From Hymenobacter sp. APR13 (GTDB taxonomy: Bacteria > Bacteroidota > Bacteroidia > Cytophagales > Hymenobacteraceae): DNA of 64,000 nucleotides. The stretch covers positions 3,653,001-3,717,000 of the forward strand of contig NZ_CP006587.1 in the NCBI RefSeq assembly GCF_000737515.1, in the 5' to 3' direction. This document shows positions 42,769 through 55,362 of this stretch, piece after piece. Both the position numbers and the translations under genes were made by a program. The notes below the pieces were generated by a model, which did not search any database, was not told the origin of the DNA, and worked only from the letters and a program-made list of their open reading frames with translations. Within the stretch, counting starts at the first letter, position 1. Every line of letters begins with the position of its first letter.

Positions 42769-43476
42769 TCAGGCGCTGACAAGGCGGGCCACGAAGAAGG
42801 CCGCGCCGGCGGCCAGCGCCCCGATGTCCGCCATCCGTAGCGCCCCGATAACGGGCGGCTGGCCCGTCAGGCGGCTTTTCAGGTAGCCGAACAGCAGCAG
42901 ACACACCAGCGTTATCACCGCCGACCAGAGCAGGCCCTCGGTGGGAGTGTCGGTGAGAAAGTAGGCGCTCAGCGGAATCAGGCCGCCCAGCGCATACGCC
43001 AGGCTGATGGTGAAGGCGCTTTTAGGAGCCTGGCGCGGGTCGGGCTGCTCTAGGCCCAGTTCGTATTTCATCATGAAGCGCACCCACTGCTCCGGGTCGG
43101 CGGTGAGTTCGTGCACGGCCAGAGCGCGGGTTTCGGGCGAGAGGCCCATTTCGGCCAGAAGCTCGTCTACTTCGGCGCGCTCCACGTGCGGCACTTCCTG
43201 CACTTCCCGGTGCTCACGCGCCAGCTCGGCGGCGTAGTGCTCCACTTCAGTGCGGCCCGCCAGGTAGCCGCCCAGGCCCATGGCAATGGAACCGGCCACA
43301 ATTTCAGCCAGGCCCGCCGTAATCACCAGCTCTGACGACTGCACCGCCCCGCTCAGACCAGCGGCCAGTGCAAAAGGCACCGTCAGCCCATCAGACAGGC
43401 CGATAACGATGTCCTGTAGGATGGCCGAGCTGGTCAGGTGAGCCTCGGGGTGAGGGTGCGTGTGGGCGTGCTGCAT
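42769..43476 (-). CDS. VIT1/CCC1-family iron/manganese transporter (235 aa)
   Basis: His-rich start (MQHAHTHPHPEAH), then the first membrane helix with IVIGLSDGLTVPFALAAGLSG, the family signature with Asp and Gly-rich turn. A cytoplasmic metal-binding insertion with multiple Glu (AREHREVQEVPHVERAEVDELL) follows helix 2, and three more helices close the protein. Members export iron or manganese from the cytosol. Neighbouring Dps and iron-permease genes support an iron role. Confidence 0.9.
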   Translation of the reverse strand: MQHAHTHPHPEAHLTSSAILQDIVIGLSDGLTVPFALAAGLSGAVQSSELVITAGLAEIVAGSIAMGLGGYLAGRTEVEHYAAELAREHREVQEVPHVERAEVDELLAEMGLSPETRALAVHELTADPEQWVRFMMKYELGLEQPDPRQAPKSAFTISLAYALGGLIPLSAYFLTDTPTEGLLWSAVITLVCLLLFGYLKSRLTGQPPVIGALRMADIGALAAGAAFFVARLVSA

Positions 43477-43594
43477 TGGGAGGAGTAAATATAGAATGTA
43501 AGCTAACCCAAATTTGATTTCAAGCGTATGGATGCACGTTGCCGGCCTTCGGGCAGCGACATTCTTCTGACCTTACTTCGCTTCCTTTTTTCCC

Positions 43595-44272
43595 ATGGCC
43601 AAAGCTCCCGCCAAGAAAACTGCCGCCCCTGCTGCGCCAGCTACTTCCAAGGCTTCGTCTGCCCGCAAAGCCGGCGTTTCTTCCGCTTCAGAACAAGCTG
43701 CTCCCAGCGTGCAGCCCATCCTCAACCAGCAGTTCCACGCCCCGGCGCCGCTGCAGAAATACGGCACTGTATCCCAGCGCCTGCCCATCGGCCTCGACGA
43801 GAAAACCCGTCAGCAGAGCGTGACCAACCTCAACCAGCTGCTGGCCGACACCATCACGCTACGCGACCTGTACAAAAAGCACCATTGGCAGGTGGTAGGC
43901 CCTACCTTCTACCAACTGCACCTGCTCTACGACAAGCATTATGAAGAGCAAAGCACGCTGGTAGACACCATTGCCGAGCGCATCCAGATTCTGGGTGGCG
44001 TGGCTGTGGCCATGGCCCACGACGTAGCCGAGCTGACCAGCATTCCGCGCCCTCCCCGCGACCGGGAAGAGGCTCCTATTCAGGTAGGCCGCCTGCTGGA
44101 AGCCCACCAGATCATCCTCAAGAACTGCCACAAGTTTGCCAAAGAAGCCGACGACGCCGGCGACGACGGCACCAACGACCTGGCCGTGAGCGACGTAATG
44201 CGCCTCAACGAGCTGCAGGTGTGGTTCGTGTCGGAGCACGTGGTGGACACGCCACTGGCCCGCGCCGAGTAA
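43595..44272 (+). CDS. dps: Dps-family ferritin-like protein with basic N-terminal extension
   Basis: Residues 1-45 are Lys/Ala/Pro-rich (MAKAPAKKTAAPAAPATSK), a disordered tail likely to bind DNA. The Dps four-helix core follows with the ferroxidase segment KKHHWQVVGPTFYQLH and D-x-x-x-E residues in DKHYEEQSTLVDTIAERI. It oxidises and stores iron with peroxide and compacts DNA. Total 225 residues, longer than E. coli Dps (167) because of the tail. A terminator follows 25 bp after the stop. Confidence 0.93.
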   Translation: MAKAPAKKTAAPAAPATSKASSARKAGVSSASEQAAPSVQPILNQQFHAPAPLQKYGTVSQRLPIGLDEKTRQQSVTNLNQLLADTITLRDLYKKHHWQVVGPTFYQLHLLYDKHYEEQSTLVDTIAERIQILGGVAVAMAHDVAELTSIPRPPRDREEAPIQVGRLLEAHQIILKNCHKFAKEADDAGDDGTNDLAVSDVMRLNELQVWFVSEHVVDTPLARAE

Positions 44273-44297
44273 GCGCCTGCCTGCTAAAGGCACCACG

Positions 44298-44335
44298 AAA
44301 AGCCGGTCTGTTTCCTGAAGCGGACCGGCTTTTTT
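44298..44335. terminator. terminator between dps and the iron-permease gene
   Basis: AAAAGCCGGTC and GACCGGCTTTT pair around a 14-base loop, T-run on the plus strand, A-run giving T's on the minus strand. Serves convergent genes. Confidence 0.8.
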
Positions 44336-44340
44336 GTGCC

Positions 44341-44826
44341 CTAGCGGGGCTGGTGGCCGGCCTGCAGCTTGGTTTCGTGGTTTTCCTCGGCTTCCTCCAC
44401 GCTGTGCGTGCGGCCCAGATTGTGTTCCTGTCGGGCCATTTCGGCCAGCTTGGTGAAGTAGCGGTGGAGCAAATGAATTTCCTCTTCCGAGAAATCCTGG
44501 GCATTGATGAGTCGGTTGCTGGCGCCTTTGTGAGCGGCAATAAGCTCATTAAGCTTGAGGTGCAGCACCAGCGAATCCTTGTTCTGCGCCCGCTGAATCA
44601 GGAACACCATCAGAAAGGTGACGATGGTGGTGCTGGTGTTGATGACCAGCTGCCAGGTTTCGGAATACTGGAAAACAGGGCCAGTGAGGGCCCAGACGAC
44701 CACCGTGCCCAGCGCTAGGCAGAAGGCCAGCGTCGTGCCCGACCACGCCGTAACCCGGCCCGCAAACCGGGCGAAAAAGTTGCCGTGCGAGGAGCCGGCA
44801 GGCAGTAAGTCGTGCATAGGTATCAT
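44341..44826 (-). CDS. low-affinity iron permease family protein (161 aa)
   Basis: Two membrane helices (TTLAFCLALGTVVVWALTG and WQLVINTSTTIVTFLMVFLIQ) followed by AQNKDSLVLHLKLNELIAAHKGA, the typical sequence of Fet4-like bacterial proteins. ATG at 44826 or 44817 are both possible. In bacteria the family is annotated as low-affinity iron permease by similarity to part of yeast Fet4, but transport is not well proven. Neighbour of dps and the VIT1-like gene. Confidence 0.85.
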   Translation of the reverse strand: MIPMHDLLPAGSSHGNFFARFAGRVTAWSGTTLAFCLALGTVVVWALTGPVFQYSETWQLVINTSTTIVTFLMVFLIQRAQNKDSLVLHLKLNELIAAHKGASNRLINAQDFSEEEIHLLHRYFTKLAEMARQEHNLGRTHSVEEAEENHETKLQAGHQPR

Positions 44827-45098
44827 TCAATGGGAGGTGAAACGCCTGTCCAGCATGCCAGCGCAGCTGATTTTCGGCAAAATGAGGGCAGTAGTATGAA
44901 ATTTTAATGAGTCGGCTTTTCGCTGATTCTGAGTGCACAACGGGAAGCAGTAGGGCGTAGGCATGGCATAATCAGCAAAAAATACGGGAGTGGGCTTGCG
45001 CCACCCGGTCAGAGTCCCTACTTTTGCTCTCGCTTTACCACCTCAGTAAGGCCTCAGGCTTTGGCTTGAGCAAGTTTGAAAGGAGTGCTTGCCAATCT

Positions 45099-45180
45099 GC
45101 GCACGTGGTGAAACTGGTAGACACGCCATCTTGAGGGGGTGGTGCCTTCGGGTGTGGGAGTTCGAATCTCCCCGCGCGCA
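45099..45180 (+). tRNA. tRNA-Leu (anticodon GAG)
   Basis: 82 nt. Acceptor GCGCACG with CGCGCGC and discriminator A; the fifth pair is A-C, all others Watson-Crick. D-arm starts TGGTGAAACTGGTAGACAC, anticodon loop TTGAGGG (GAG, leucine CUC/CUU codons), short variable arm TGCCTTCGGGTG, T-arm GGGAG-TTCGAAT-CTCCC. CCA is not encoded. The mismatch is a sequence feature, not a sign of a pseudogene by itself. Confidence 0.9.
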
Positions 45181-45187
45181 CTCCAAT

Positions 45188-45223
45188 AAAAAGCCGCTTC
45201 AGCTTAGCTGACGCGGCTTTTTT
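45188..45223 (+). terminator. terminator after tRNA-Leu
   Basis: AAAAAGCCGC and GCGGCTTTTTT with an inner CAGCT/AGCTG helix; T-run on the plus strand. Confidence 0.8.
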
Positions 45224-45255
45224 GTGTCCGTTTGCGGCTCCCTTAGGCAGAGGGC

Positions 45256-46839
45256 TTACCCGCCGTTGCGCTCGAACGGGTTGAGCGGCACTACCAGCAC
45301 CACCTTTTCGCGCTCTACCAGCACTTGGCCCGGCAGAGCGCCTTTGGGCTTGCGCACGAATTTTTTGGGCGTCACCGTCACCGGGCAGAGCGAGTCGTTC
45401 TGGCGGCGCGAGTACCACGCGGCCAGCTGGGCGGCGCGCTCTACCACGGGCTCCGGCACCGGCAGGCCCGCCCGGTGCCGGATAACAACGTGCGAGCCGC
45501 TTACATCCTTGGCATGCAGCCATAGGTCGTCTTTGTGGGCGTAACGCTGCGTAAGCAAATCGTTGTTCTGGGCGTTGCGGCCCACCAGAATCGTGAATCC
45601 GGAGTCCTCGAACACTTTGAAGGGCAGCTCGGTGGCGGCTTTGGCTTTGGTTTCGGGCTCCAGCTGGTGCTGCTTGCGCCAGGCGCGCAGGGTTTTCAGA
45701 TCGGGTGGGAGCAGGGGCAGTTCTTCCAGGCGCTCCAGGCACCAGAAGGCTTCGGCTTCGCGGCGCTCTGCCCGCTCCGAAAGCTGGCGGGTTTCCAGCT
45801 GCTGGTTTTTGGCTTTGCGGTACAGGTTCTGGGCCGTGCGCTGGGGCGTCTCGCTGGGCTTGAGCTTGATGGTGCGGGGCTGGTTGTCTTGGTAGAAATC
45901 CACGACTTCCACGCTGCTGGCGCCGGCCGGAATCTGGCTCAGGTGCGCCATGATGAGGTCGGCCGTCTGGCGGTAGCCCACGGTGTGCTCCAGGGCGTAG
46001 AGCCGGCGGTGGGCCATGCTGGCGCTTGTGCTTGCTTCCTCGGCCCGGCGCTCCAGCGTCTGGCGCAGCTGCCGCAGCTCCAGCTCATGGGCGCGGCGGC
46101 TCAGGGCCAGTGGCACGAAGGCGCGCAGGGCCGCTATGGGGTCGGTGGCGGGCAGTTCCCGCTCTATCTCGCCGAGGGGCAGCAAGCTCAGGCGGGTGCG
46201 GCCTTCTAGCGTGGTCAGATAAAAAGCCACTGGGTTTTCGAGTTGCCGCAGCACCTGCTGCACCAGTTGCTCCTGCTGCGCTGTGGTGGCCTGATCGTAA
46301 CCGTGGGCGCGCAGGTAGCGGGCGGGCAGGTCGGCCAGGGCGGGGTAACGCTTGAGTGGGTGCGGGGCCGTAGCGGCAGAGCCGGCCGGCTGGTCGGCGG
46401 CGGCTGTGAATACCGGCTGCAGGTCGGCATCGGTGGTGTAGCGCTGGTGGAACAGCTCGGCCGGGCCCTCGGGCCGGTGGCGGAACACGGCGTTGGGACG
46501 GGAGCTATACAGCTTCAGCAGCAGCGTGGCGCCACTCTCGAAGCGCAGTTGCAGCACCCGGTCGTGGGGCGCGGCCGTCACGTCGCGCAGCTGCTGGCCC
46601 AGCAGGTCGGGCAGCAGGTCTACGGAGTTGGCGCGGGCGCGGTGGAAGGTTTCGGGCAGCGCCAGCGCCGTGAAGGTGGCCGACAGCTGGGCTTTCAGCC
46701 AGAACTCGGCCGTGCCGTTGGTCAGGCCCAGTACCAGCTCATCCTTTTCCTGTGAAAAGCACGCCACCACCCGGTAGCCGGCCAGCTGCTGCGTGAGGGC
46801 GGGGGCCAGCTGGCGCAGGAAATAGTAGTTGGTGTGCAT
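45256..46839 (-). CDS. rqcH: NFACT family protein, RqcH-like (527 aa)
   Basis: NFACT-N domain first (MHTNYYFLRQLAPALTQQLAG), a coiled-coil arm around residues 240-380 (RRAHELELRQLRQTLERRAEE; AERREAEAFWCLERLEEL), then NFACT-R with ILVGRNAQNNDLLTQRYAHKDDLWLHAKDVSGSHVVIRH. RqcH adds C-terminal alanine tails to nascent chains on stalled 50S subunits for degradation. Length is slightly short of B. subtilis RqcH (about 570). Convergent with the tRNA-Leu. Confidence 0.9.
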   Translation of the reverse strand: MHTNYYFLRQLAPALTQQLAGYRVVACFSQEKDELVLGLTNGTAEFWLKAQLSATFTALALPETFHRARANSVDLLPDLLGQQLRDVTAAPHDRVLQLRFESGATLLLKLYSSRPNAVFRHRPEGPAELFHQRYTTDADLQPVFTAAADQPAGSAATAPHPLKRYPALADLPARYLRAHGYDQATTAQQEQLVQQVLRQLENPVAFYLTTLEGRTRLSLLPLGEIERELPATDPIAALRAFVPLALSRRAHELELRQLRQTLERRAEEASTSASMAHRRLYALEHTVGYRQTADLIMAHLSQIPAGASSVEVVDFYQDNQPRTIKLKPSETPQRTAQNLYRKAKNQQLETRQLSERAERREAEAFWCLERLEELPLLPPDLKTLRAWRKQHQLEPETKAKAATELPFKVFEDSGFTILVGRNAQNNDLLTQRYAHKDDLWLHAKDVSGSHVVIRHRAGLPVPEPVVERAAQLAAWYSRRQNDSLCPVTVTPKKFVRKPKGALPGQVLVEREKVVLVVPLNPFERNGG

Positions 46840-47004
46840 GAAAGAGCGGGCAGAAATCGGGTATCTGGAGAGTAAGCTGGATTATACGACAGCTCCCGGC
46901 GAAGATAGAAACGGCTGCGCTGCCACTGCTGCTTTGCAACCTTCGGTGTAGCTGCAGGCTCCACCAAACACGAGCAACTTTGCTCGGGCATCCAGATATA
47001 GTTT

Positions 47005-47481
47005 ATGAAACAGTATTTACTTCTTGCCGCCCTGACTGTTAGCCTTGGAGCCTGTCAAGAGACGGATAGCAACGAAGACGCGACGCCAGTTGCTATCGAG
47101 GCGCAATTCAGCCAGGATTTCACACTTAGCTATCGGCAACAGGCTATACTGCCAACCGTAATTCAACCGGAGCTGACAATAGAGTTAGTTGATTTGCAGT
47201 ATTCTATCTGCCCCAAAAACGCTCGTTGCTTCGGCGCCAATTTTGCGTTTCCGATTCTGGCCGTAACAGACGCGCAAGGCCAAACGCAGCAACTGAAAAT
47301 GCCAGTAAATCACACAACTGGCTTGCGTTATGGATCTTTTGTTGACACTACCAGCGTACGGGCAAACGGCCGCCGCTACTTACTGCAATACACAGAATGG
47401 AGCGTAAAATCTGACTGTGATCAACCAGAGAAAAAAGATCTATCCGTAGCTCTGCGTATCACAAAGCAGACTGTAAATTGA
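47005..47481 (+). CDS. predicted lipoprotein (158 aa)
   Basis: Signal MKQYLLLAALTVSLGAC with a lipobox ending at Cys17, followed by a negatively charged linker. The mature part is beta-rich (IEAQFSQDFTLSYRQQAIL; RANGRRYLLQYTEWSVKSDCDQ) with three further cysteines, two of them close together in SICPKNARC. Lower GC than its neighbours. No family recognised; outer-membrane anchoring is likely in this phylum. Confidence 0.65.
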   Translation: MKQYLLLAALTVSLGACQETDSNEDATPVAIEAQFSQDFTLSYRQQAILPTVIQPELTIELVDLQYSICPKNARCFGANFAFPILAVTDAQGQTQQLKMPVNHTTGLRYGSFVDTTSVRANGRRYLLQYTEWSVKSDCDQPEKKDLSVALRITKQTVN

Positions 47482-47488
47482 CTGGTCC

Positions 47489-48259
47489 TTACTCTACCTC
47501 CAGCCGCAGCCCATCATAGGCCAGCCGGATGAAGTCGGGCAGGGTGGCTTCTACTTCGCGGTGGCGGCCCAGCAGGTGGCTGATGTGAGTGAGGTAGGCG
47601 CGGCGCGGGGCCAGCTCCTCCAGCACGGCCACGGCCTCCGAGAGCGAAAAGTGCGAAATGTGCTTTTCCTGCCGCAGGGCGTTCAGCACAATCACGTCGG
47701 AGCCGCGCATCAAATCCAGCGAGGCCGACGACAGGTGGTTGGCGTCCGTGACGTAGGTGAAGTTGCCCACCCGAAAGCCCAGCACCGGCAGCTTGTAGTG
47801 CAGCGCCCGAATCGGCTGAAACGACACGCCCTGCACGTCGAACGGGGTGGTGTCGCTGAGGATGGGGATGGTTTGTACCTGCGGCACGCCGGGGTACTTG
47901 TGCTCCGAGAAGATGTAGGCGTACTCACGCCGCAGCTGCTCCAACACGCGCAGCTCGGCATACACCGGCATGTCCTGCTGCTGCTTGAAATTGTAGGCCC
48001 GGATGTCGTCCATGCCGGCCGTATGGTCTTTGTGCTCGTGCGTGAACACCAGCGCATCGAGGTGGTCGATCTGCTCGCGCAGCGCCTGCTGCCGGAAATC
48101 GGGGCCGGAGTCGATGACGAGGCTTTTGCCCTGCACCTGCAGGTGCACCGACACCCGCAGCCGCTTGTCGCGGTAGTCGAGGGAGCGGCACACGGCGCAG
48201 TGGCACCCAATCACGGGCACGCCCTGCGACGTGCCCGTGCCAAGGAAGGTAATCTGCAT
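47489..48259 (-). CDS. MBL-fold hydrolase, PhnP/RNase Z-like (256 aa)
   Basis: Starts MQITFLGTGTSQGVPVIGCHCAVC, a glycine-rich loop plus a zinc-like Cys cluster as in PhnP. The metal motif is HEHKDHTAGMDDIRAY, with later ligands in YVTDANHLS and THISHLLGRH. PhnP cleaves cyclic ribose phosphates in phosphonate use; other members are of unknown specificity. No phn genes are nearby, so the exact substrate stays open. Convergent with the lipoprotein gene, 7 bp apart. Confidence 0.85.
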   Translation of the reverse strand: MQITFLGTGTSQGVPVIGCHCAVCRSLDYRDKRLRVSVHLQVQGKSLVIDSGPDFRQQALREQIDHLDALVFTHEHKDHTAGMDDIRAYNFKQQQDMPVYAELRVLEQLRREYAYIFSEHKYPGVPQVQTIPILSDTTPFDVQGVSFQPIRALHYKLPVLGFRVGNFTYVTDANHLSSASLDLMRGSDVIVLNALRQEKHISHFSLSEAVAVLEELAPRRAYLTHISHLLGRHREVEATLPDFIRLAYDGLRLEVE

Positions 48260-48264
48260 TGCTT

Positions 48265-48345
48265 AATGGTTGAATTGTTAAATGGTTGGTTGTTCAACAA
48301 GTCGTTAAAACAGCCAACCATCTAACCATTTAACAATTCAGCCAT
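48265..48345. repeat. inverted repeat of GTTGAATTGTTAAATGG type
   Basis: Left side AATGGTTGAATTGTTAAATGG; right side AACCATTTAACAATTCAGCC. Same family at 55072-55091 and 55330-55362. Confidence 0.8.
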
Positions 48346-48352
48346 TCGGCAT

Positions 48353-48730
48353 CTAGCCAACATACTGCTTCACCACGCGCACCAGGGCGTCGAAGTCCAG
48401 CGGCTTGGGCAGATAGTCGGTGACGCCGGCTTCGCGGAACTGCTCCATGGAGTAGTTGTTAGCGTTGCCGGTGATGGCAATGATCGGAATTTTGGAGATG
48501 CGCTCATCCTGGTGCGCCCGGATTTCGCGGGTGCACTCCATGCCGTCTTTCACCGGAATGTTGATGTCCATCAGAACGCAGTCAATGGGCTGGCTTTCCA
48601 CCTGCTTGATGACTTCGCCACCGTTTTTGGCCGACACGATGCGGTATTGCTGGAGTTCGAGGATTTTCTTGGTCAGGTTCAGAATGACAGAGCTGTCTTC
48701 CGCAATTAGTATTGTTTTCGTGTCGCTCAT
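48353..48730 (-). CDS. single-domain response regulator (125 aa)
   Basis: Receiver domain only: acidic pair in LIAEDSS, phospho-acceptor Asp in CVLMDINIPVKDG, Thr in AITGNANNY and Lys in YLPKPLDF. Read from the ATG at 48730; the frame opens slightly further upstream. It lies 69 bp downstream of the hybrid kinase gene on the same strand, so it probably receives phosphate from that kinase's HPt domain and passes it to a partner by protein contact. Confidence 0.9.
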   Translation of the reverse strand: MSDTKTILIAEDSSVILNLTKKILELQQYRIVSAKNGGEVIKQVESQPIDCVLMDINIPVKDGMECTREIRAHQDERISKIPIIAITGNANNYSMEQFREAGVTDYLPKPLDFDALVRVVKQYVG

Positions 48731-48799
48731 GGGAGGAAGAAGAATGGAGAGTTGGTAAGACAAAGAAAAGGATCAAGCATTGCGCAGGCAAAAAGGAAC

Positions 48800-52888
<4,089 letters not shown>

Positions 52889-53029
52889 GAGGGAAGGCAG
52901 TGGCGTCGGCGGCAACGACAAGAAACTACCGCCGGGGCCAGGTTTAACCGTTAAATTTGTCGAAAATATCCCAAACCCCCTGCGCTTTTTGCCCGGAGCC
53001 CGCTGTGGCCAGAGGCGGCGCTTCCTTCT

Positions 53030-54172
53030 ATGGCTGCACCGCGCCTGGTTTTTACCGTCACCACCGATCTGAATTACGACCAGCGGATGCAGCGCATTTG
53101 CGGCTCGCTGGCGCGGGCCGACTACGCGGTGCTGCTGGTGGGGCGGGAGTGGAGCACTTCGCGGCCGCTCACCCCGCAGCCCTACCAGCAGCACCGGCTG
53201 CGCTGCCGCTTCCAGCGCGGCAAGCTGTTTTACCTGGAGTTCAACCTGCGGCTGCTGTGCTACCTGTGGGGCCAGCGCGCCGCCGCCTGGTGCGCCATCG
53301 ACCTGGATACGGCGCTGCCCGTGTGGCTGCGGTCCCGCTTTGCGGGCCAGCCGCTGGTGTACGACGCCCACGAGCTGTTTACGGAAGTGCCCGAAGTGGT
53401 GGCGCGCCCGGCCGTGCAGCGCCTGTGGCGCGCCGTAGAGCGGTTTGTGGTGCCGCGCGCCGCCCTGGCCTACACCGTGGGGCCGGCGCTGGCCCGGCTG
53501 TTTGAGAGCCGCTACGGCCGGCCGTTTGAGGTGATCCGCAACATCAGCCGCTTGGAAGCCACGCCCCTGCCGCCCGCTCCGGCCGCCGCGCCTGAGGGCG
53601 GCTACATCCTGTACCAGGGTGCCCTCAACGCTGGGCGCGGTCTGGAGCAACTGCTGGCGGCCATGCCCGCCGTGGCAGGCCGGCTGGTGATTTGCGGCGA
53701 AGGCGACCTGTCGGAGGCGCTGCGGGCGCAGGCGGCGGCGCTGGGGCTCACCCAGAGCGGGCAGGTGGAGTTCCGGGGCTTTGTGCTGCCCGATGAGCTG
53801 CGCGAGATTACGCGCCACGCCGGCCTGGGCCTCAACCTGCTCGAAAACAGGGGCCTGAGCTACTACTATTCGCTGGCTAACAAATTTTTCGACTACCTGC
53901 ACGCCGGCATTCCGCAGGTGGTCACCGACTTTCCGGAGTACCGCGCCCTCAACGAGCAGTACGACGTGGCCGAGCTGGTGCCCGACCTGAAGCCCGACAC
54001 TCTGGCCGCCGCTCTCAACCGCTTGCTGCCCGGTGGCGAGGCTGCCCGCTACCACCAGTTGGCTGAAAACTGCCGGCTGGCCCGCCCGCAGCTCAGCTGG
54101 CAGCACGAAGAAACCCGGCTGCTGGCGCTGTATGCCGCGCTGGTCGGCCCTCCCCAACCTGTTTCCGCATGA
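53030..54172 (+). CDS. GT4-type glycosyltransferase (380 aa)
   Basis: Starts MAAPRLVFTVTTDLNYDQRM. GT-B fold: acceptor half with VYDAHELFTEVPEV, donor half with GGYILYQGALNAGRGLEQLLAAM, LVICGEGDL and the late motif NLLENRGLSYYYSLANKFFDYLHAGIPQV (conserved acidic region). Transfers a sugar to an unknown acceptor, possibly in surface polysaccharide synthesis. Its stop overlaps the start of miaA by 4 bp (ATGA), so the two are translationally coupled. Confidence 0.85.
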   Translation: MAAPRLVFTVTTDLNYDQRMQRICGSLARADYAVLLVGREWSTSRPLTPQPYQQHRLRCRFQRGKLFYLEFNLRLLCYLWGQRAAAWCAIDLDTALPVWLRSRFAGQPLVYDAHELFTEVPEVVARPAVQRLWRAVERFVVPRAALAYTVGPALARLFESRYGRPFEVIRNISRLEATPLPPAPAAAPEGGYILYQGALNAGRGLEQLLAAMPAVAGRLVICGEGDLSEALRAQAAALGLTQSGQVEFRGFVLPDELREITRHAGLGLNLLENRGLSYYYSLANKFFDYLHAGIPQVVTDFPEYRALNEQYDVAELVPDLKPDTLAAALNRLLPGGEAARYHQLAENCRLARPQLSWQHEETRLLALYAALVGPPQPVSA

Positions 54173-55092
54173 GTGTTCTTTCTGATCTGATAACTACGCT
54201 GGAGTTGCAGCTGGCCACTGCTCCGGGCCCTACGCTGGTGGTGGTGGCCGGCCCCACCGCCGTGGGCAAAACGGCGCTCAGCGTGCAGCTGGCCCAGCAT
54301 TTCCGCACCGAAATCGTGTCGGCTGACTCGCGGCAGTTTTTCCGGGAGATGAGCATCGGCACGGCCAAGCCCACTCCTGTCGAGATGCAGGGCGTGCCGC
54401 ACCACTTCATCGACTCGCACAGCATCACGGAAGACTACAGCGCCGGCCGCTTCGAGGCCGATGCGCTGCGGGTGCTAGCCGAGCTGTTCGGCCGCCACGA
54501 GGTAGTAGTGCTCACGGGCGGCTCCGGCCTCTACCTGCAGGCCCTCACCGACGGCCTTGATGAGCTGCCCACTTCCAACCCGGACCTGCGCGCCCAGCTG
54601 CAGCAGGAGCTGGCTGCCACCGGCCTCGCGCCGCTGGTGGAAGAGCTGGCCCGCCTCGACCCCGTGGCCCACGCCCGCATCGATAGGCAAAACCATCAGC
54701 GAGTGCTGCGAGCCGTGGAAGTGTGCCGCGCCACCGGGCAGCCGTTCAGCAGCTTCCAGACCGGGCGCACGGCCGCCAGCCGGCCCTTCCGCATCATCAA
54801 AACGGCCCTCACCCGCGAGCGGGAAGTGCTGTACGAGCGTATCAACCAGCGCGTCGACGAGATGCTGGCCGCGGGCCTGCTGGCTGAAGTGGAAAGCCTG
54901 CTGCCCTTCCGCCACCACAACGCCCTGCAAACCGTGGGCTACCAGGAAATCTTCGGCTACCTCGATGGCCTCTACGACTGGGAAGAGGCCGTGCGCCTGC
55001 TCAAGCGCAACACCCGCCACTACGCCAAGCGCCAGCTCACCTGGCTCCGCCGCGACGCGGAGTATCAGTGGGTTGAATTGTTAAATGGTTAA
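54169..55092 (+). CDS. miaA: tRNA dimethylallyltransferase (307 aa)
   Basis: Adds a dimethylallyl group to A37 of tRNAs reading UNN codons. P-loop GPTAVGKT near residue 27, DSRQFF, GTAKP, and GGSGLYLQAL are all present; the C-terminal half holds the tRNA-binding GYQEIFGYLDG and KRNTRHYAKRQLTWLRRD. Length fits the family. The last codons (VELLNG and stop) come from an interspersed repeat (55072-55091), so the present C-terminus is repeat-derived. Confidence 0.95.
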   Translation: MSVLSDLITTLELQLATAPGPTLVVVAGPTAVGKTALSVQLAQHFRTEIVSADSRQFFREMSIGTAKPTPVEMQGVPHHFIDSHSITEDYSAGRFEADALRVLAELFGRHEVVVLTGGSGLYLQALTDGLDELPTSNPDLRAQLQQELAATGLAPLVEELARLDPVAHARIDRQNHQRVLRAVEVCRATGQPFSSFQTGRTAASRPFRIIKTALTREREVLYERINQRVDEMLAAGLLAEVESLLPFRHHNALQTVGYQEIFGYLDGLYDWEEAVRLLKRNTRHYAKRQLTWLRRDAEYQWVELLNG

Positions 55093-55362
55093 ATGGCCGA
55101 AGGGCTGGCCGTGCTGTTAGCCCCGGAGGGGCGGCATGTTGGTAGCCATCCGGCCCGCCTGAAACGACAAAAAGCCCCAGCGGGGCGACACCCTGTCCGC
55201 GCGGATAAGGTGTCGCCCCGCTGGGGCTTTTGTTATGGGAAAGCGGCTGGTATCTACCGATATGTCGCCCCTCCGGGGCTAACAAAACGGCCAGCTGCCA
55301 GGCCAGTCAGCTAACCGGTCCGCAGACCAGTCAGCCATTTAACAATTCAGCCATTCAACCAT
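55072..55362. repeat. nested repeats between miaA and pfkA
   Basis: A GTTGAATTGTTAAATGG copy overlaps the miaA stop (55072-55091) and an inverted one lies at 55330-55362. Between them is another nested pair: outer arms GTTAGCCCCGGAGGGGC (from 55117) with GCCCCTCCGGGGCTAAC (to 55281), inner arms AAAGCCCCAGCGGGGCGACA and its inverse (55169-55228), with CTTTTG after the inner stem, which can act as a terminator for miaA. No gene is present. Confidence 0.8.

Noticed and set aside
52889..54157. N-terminal extension of the hybrid kinase by 420 residues
   Set aside because: That stretch is antisense to the clear glycosyltransferase gene at 53030-54172; the kinase starts at the ATG at 52888.
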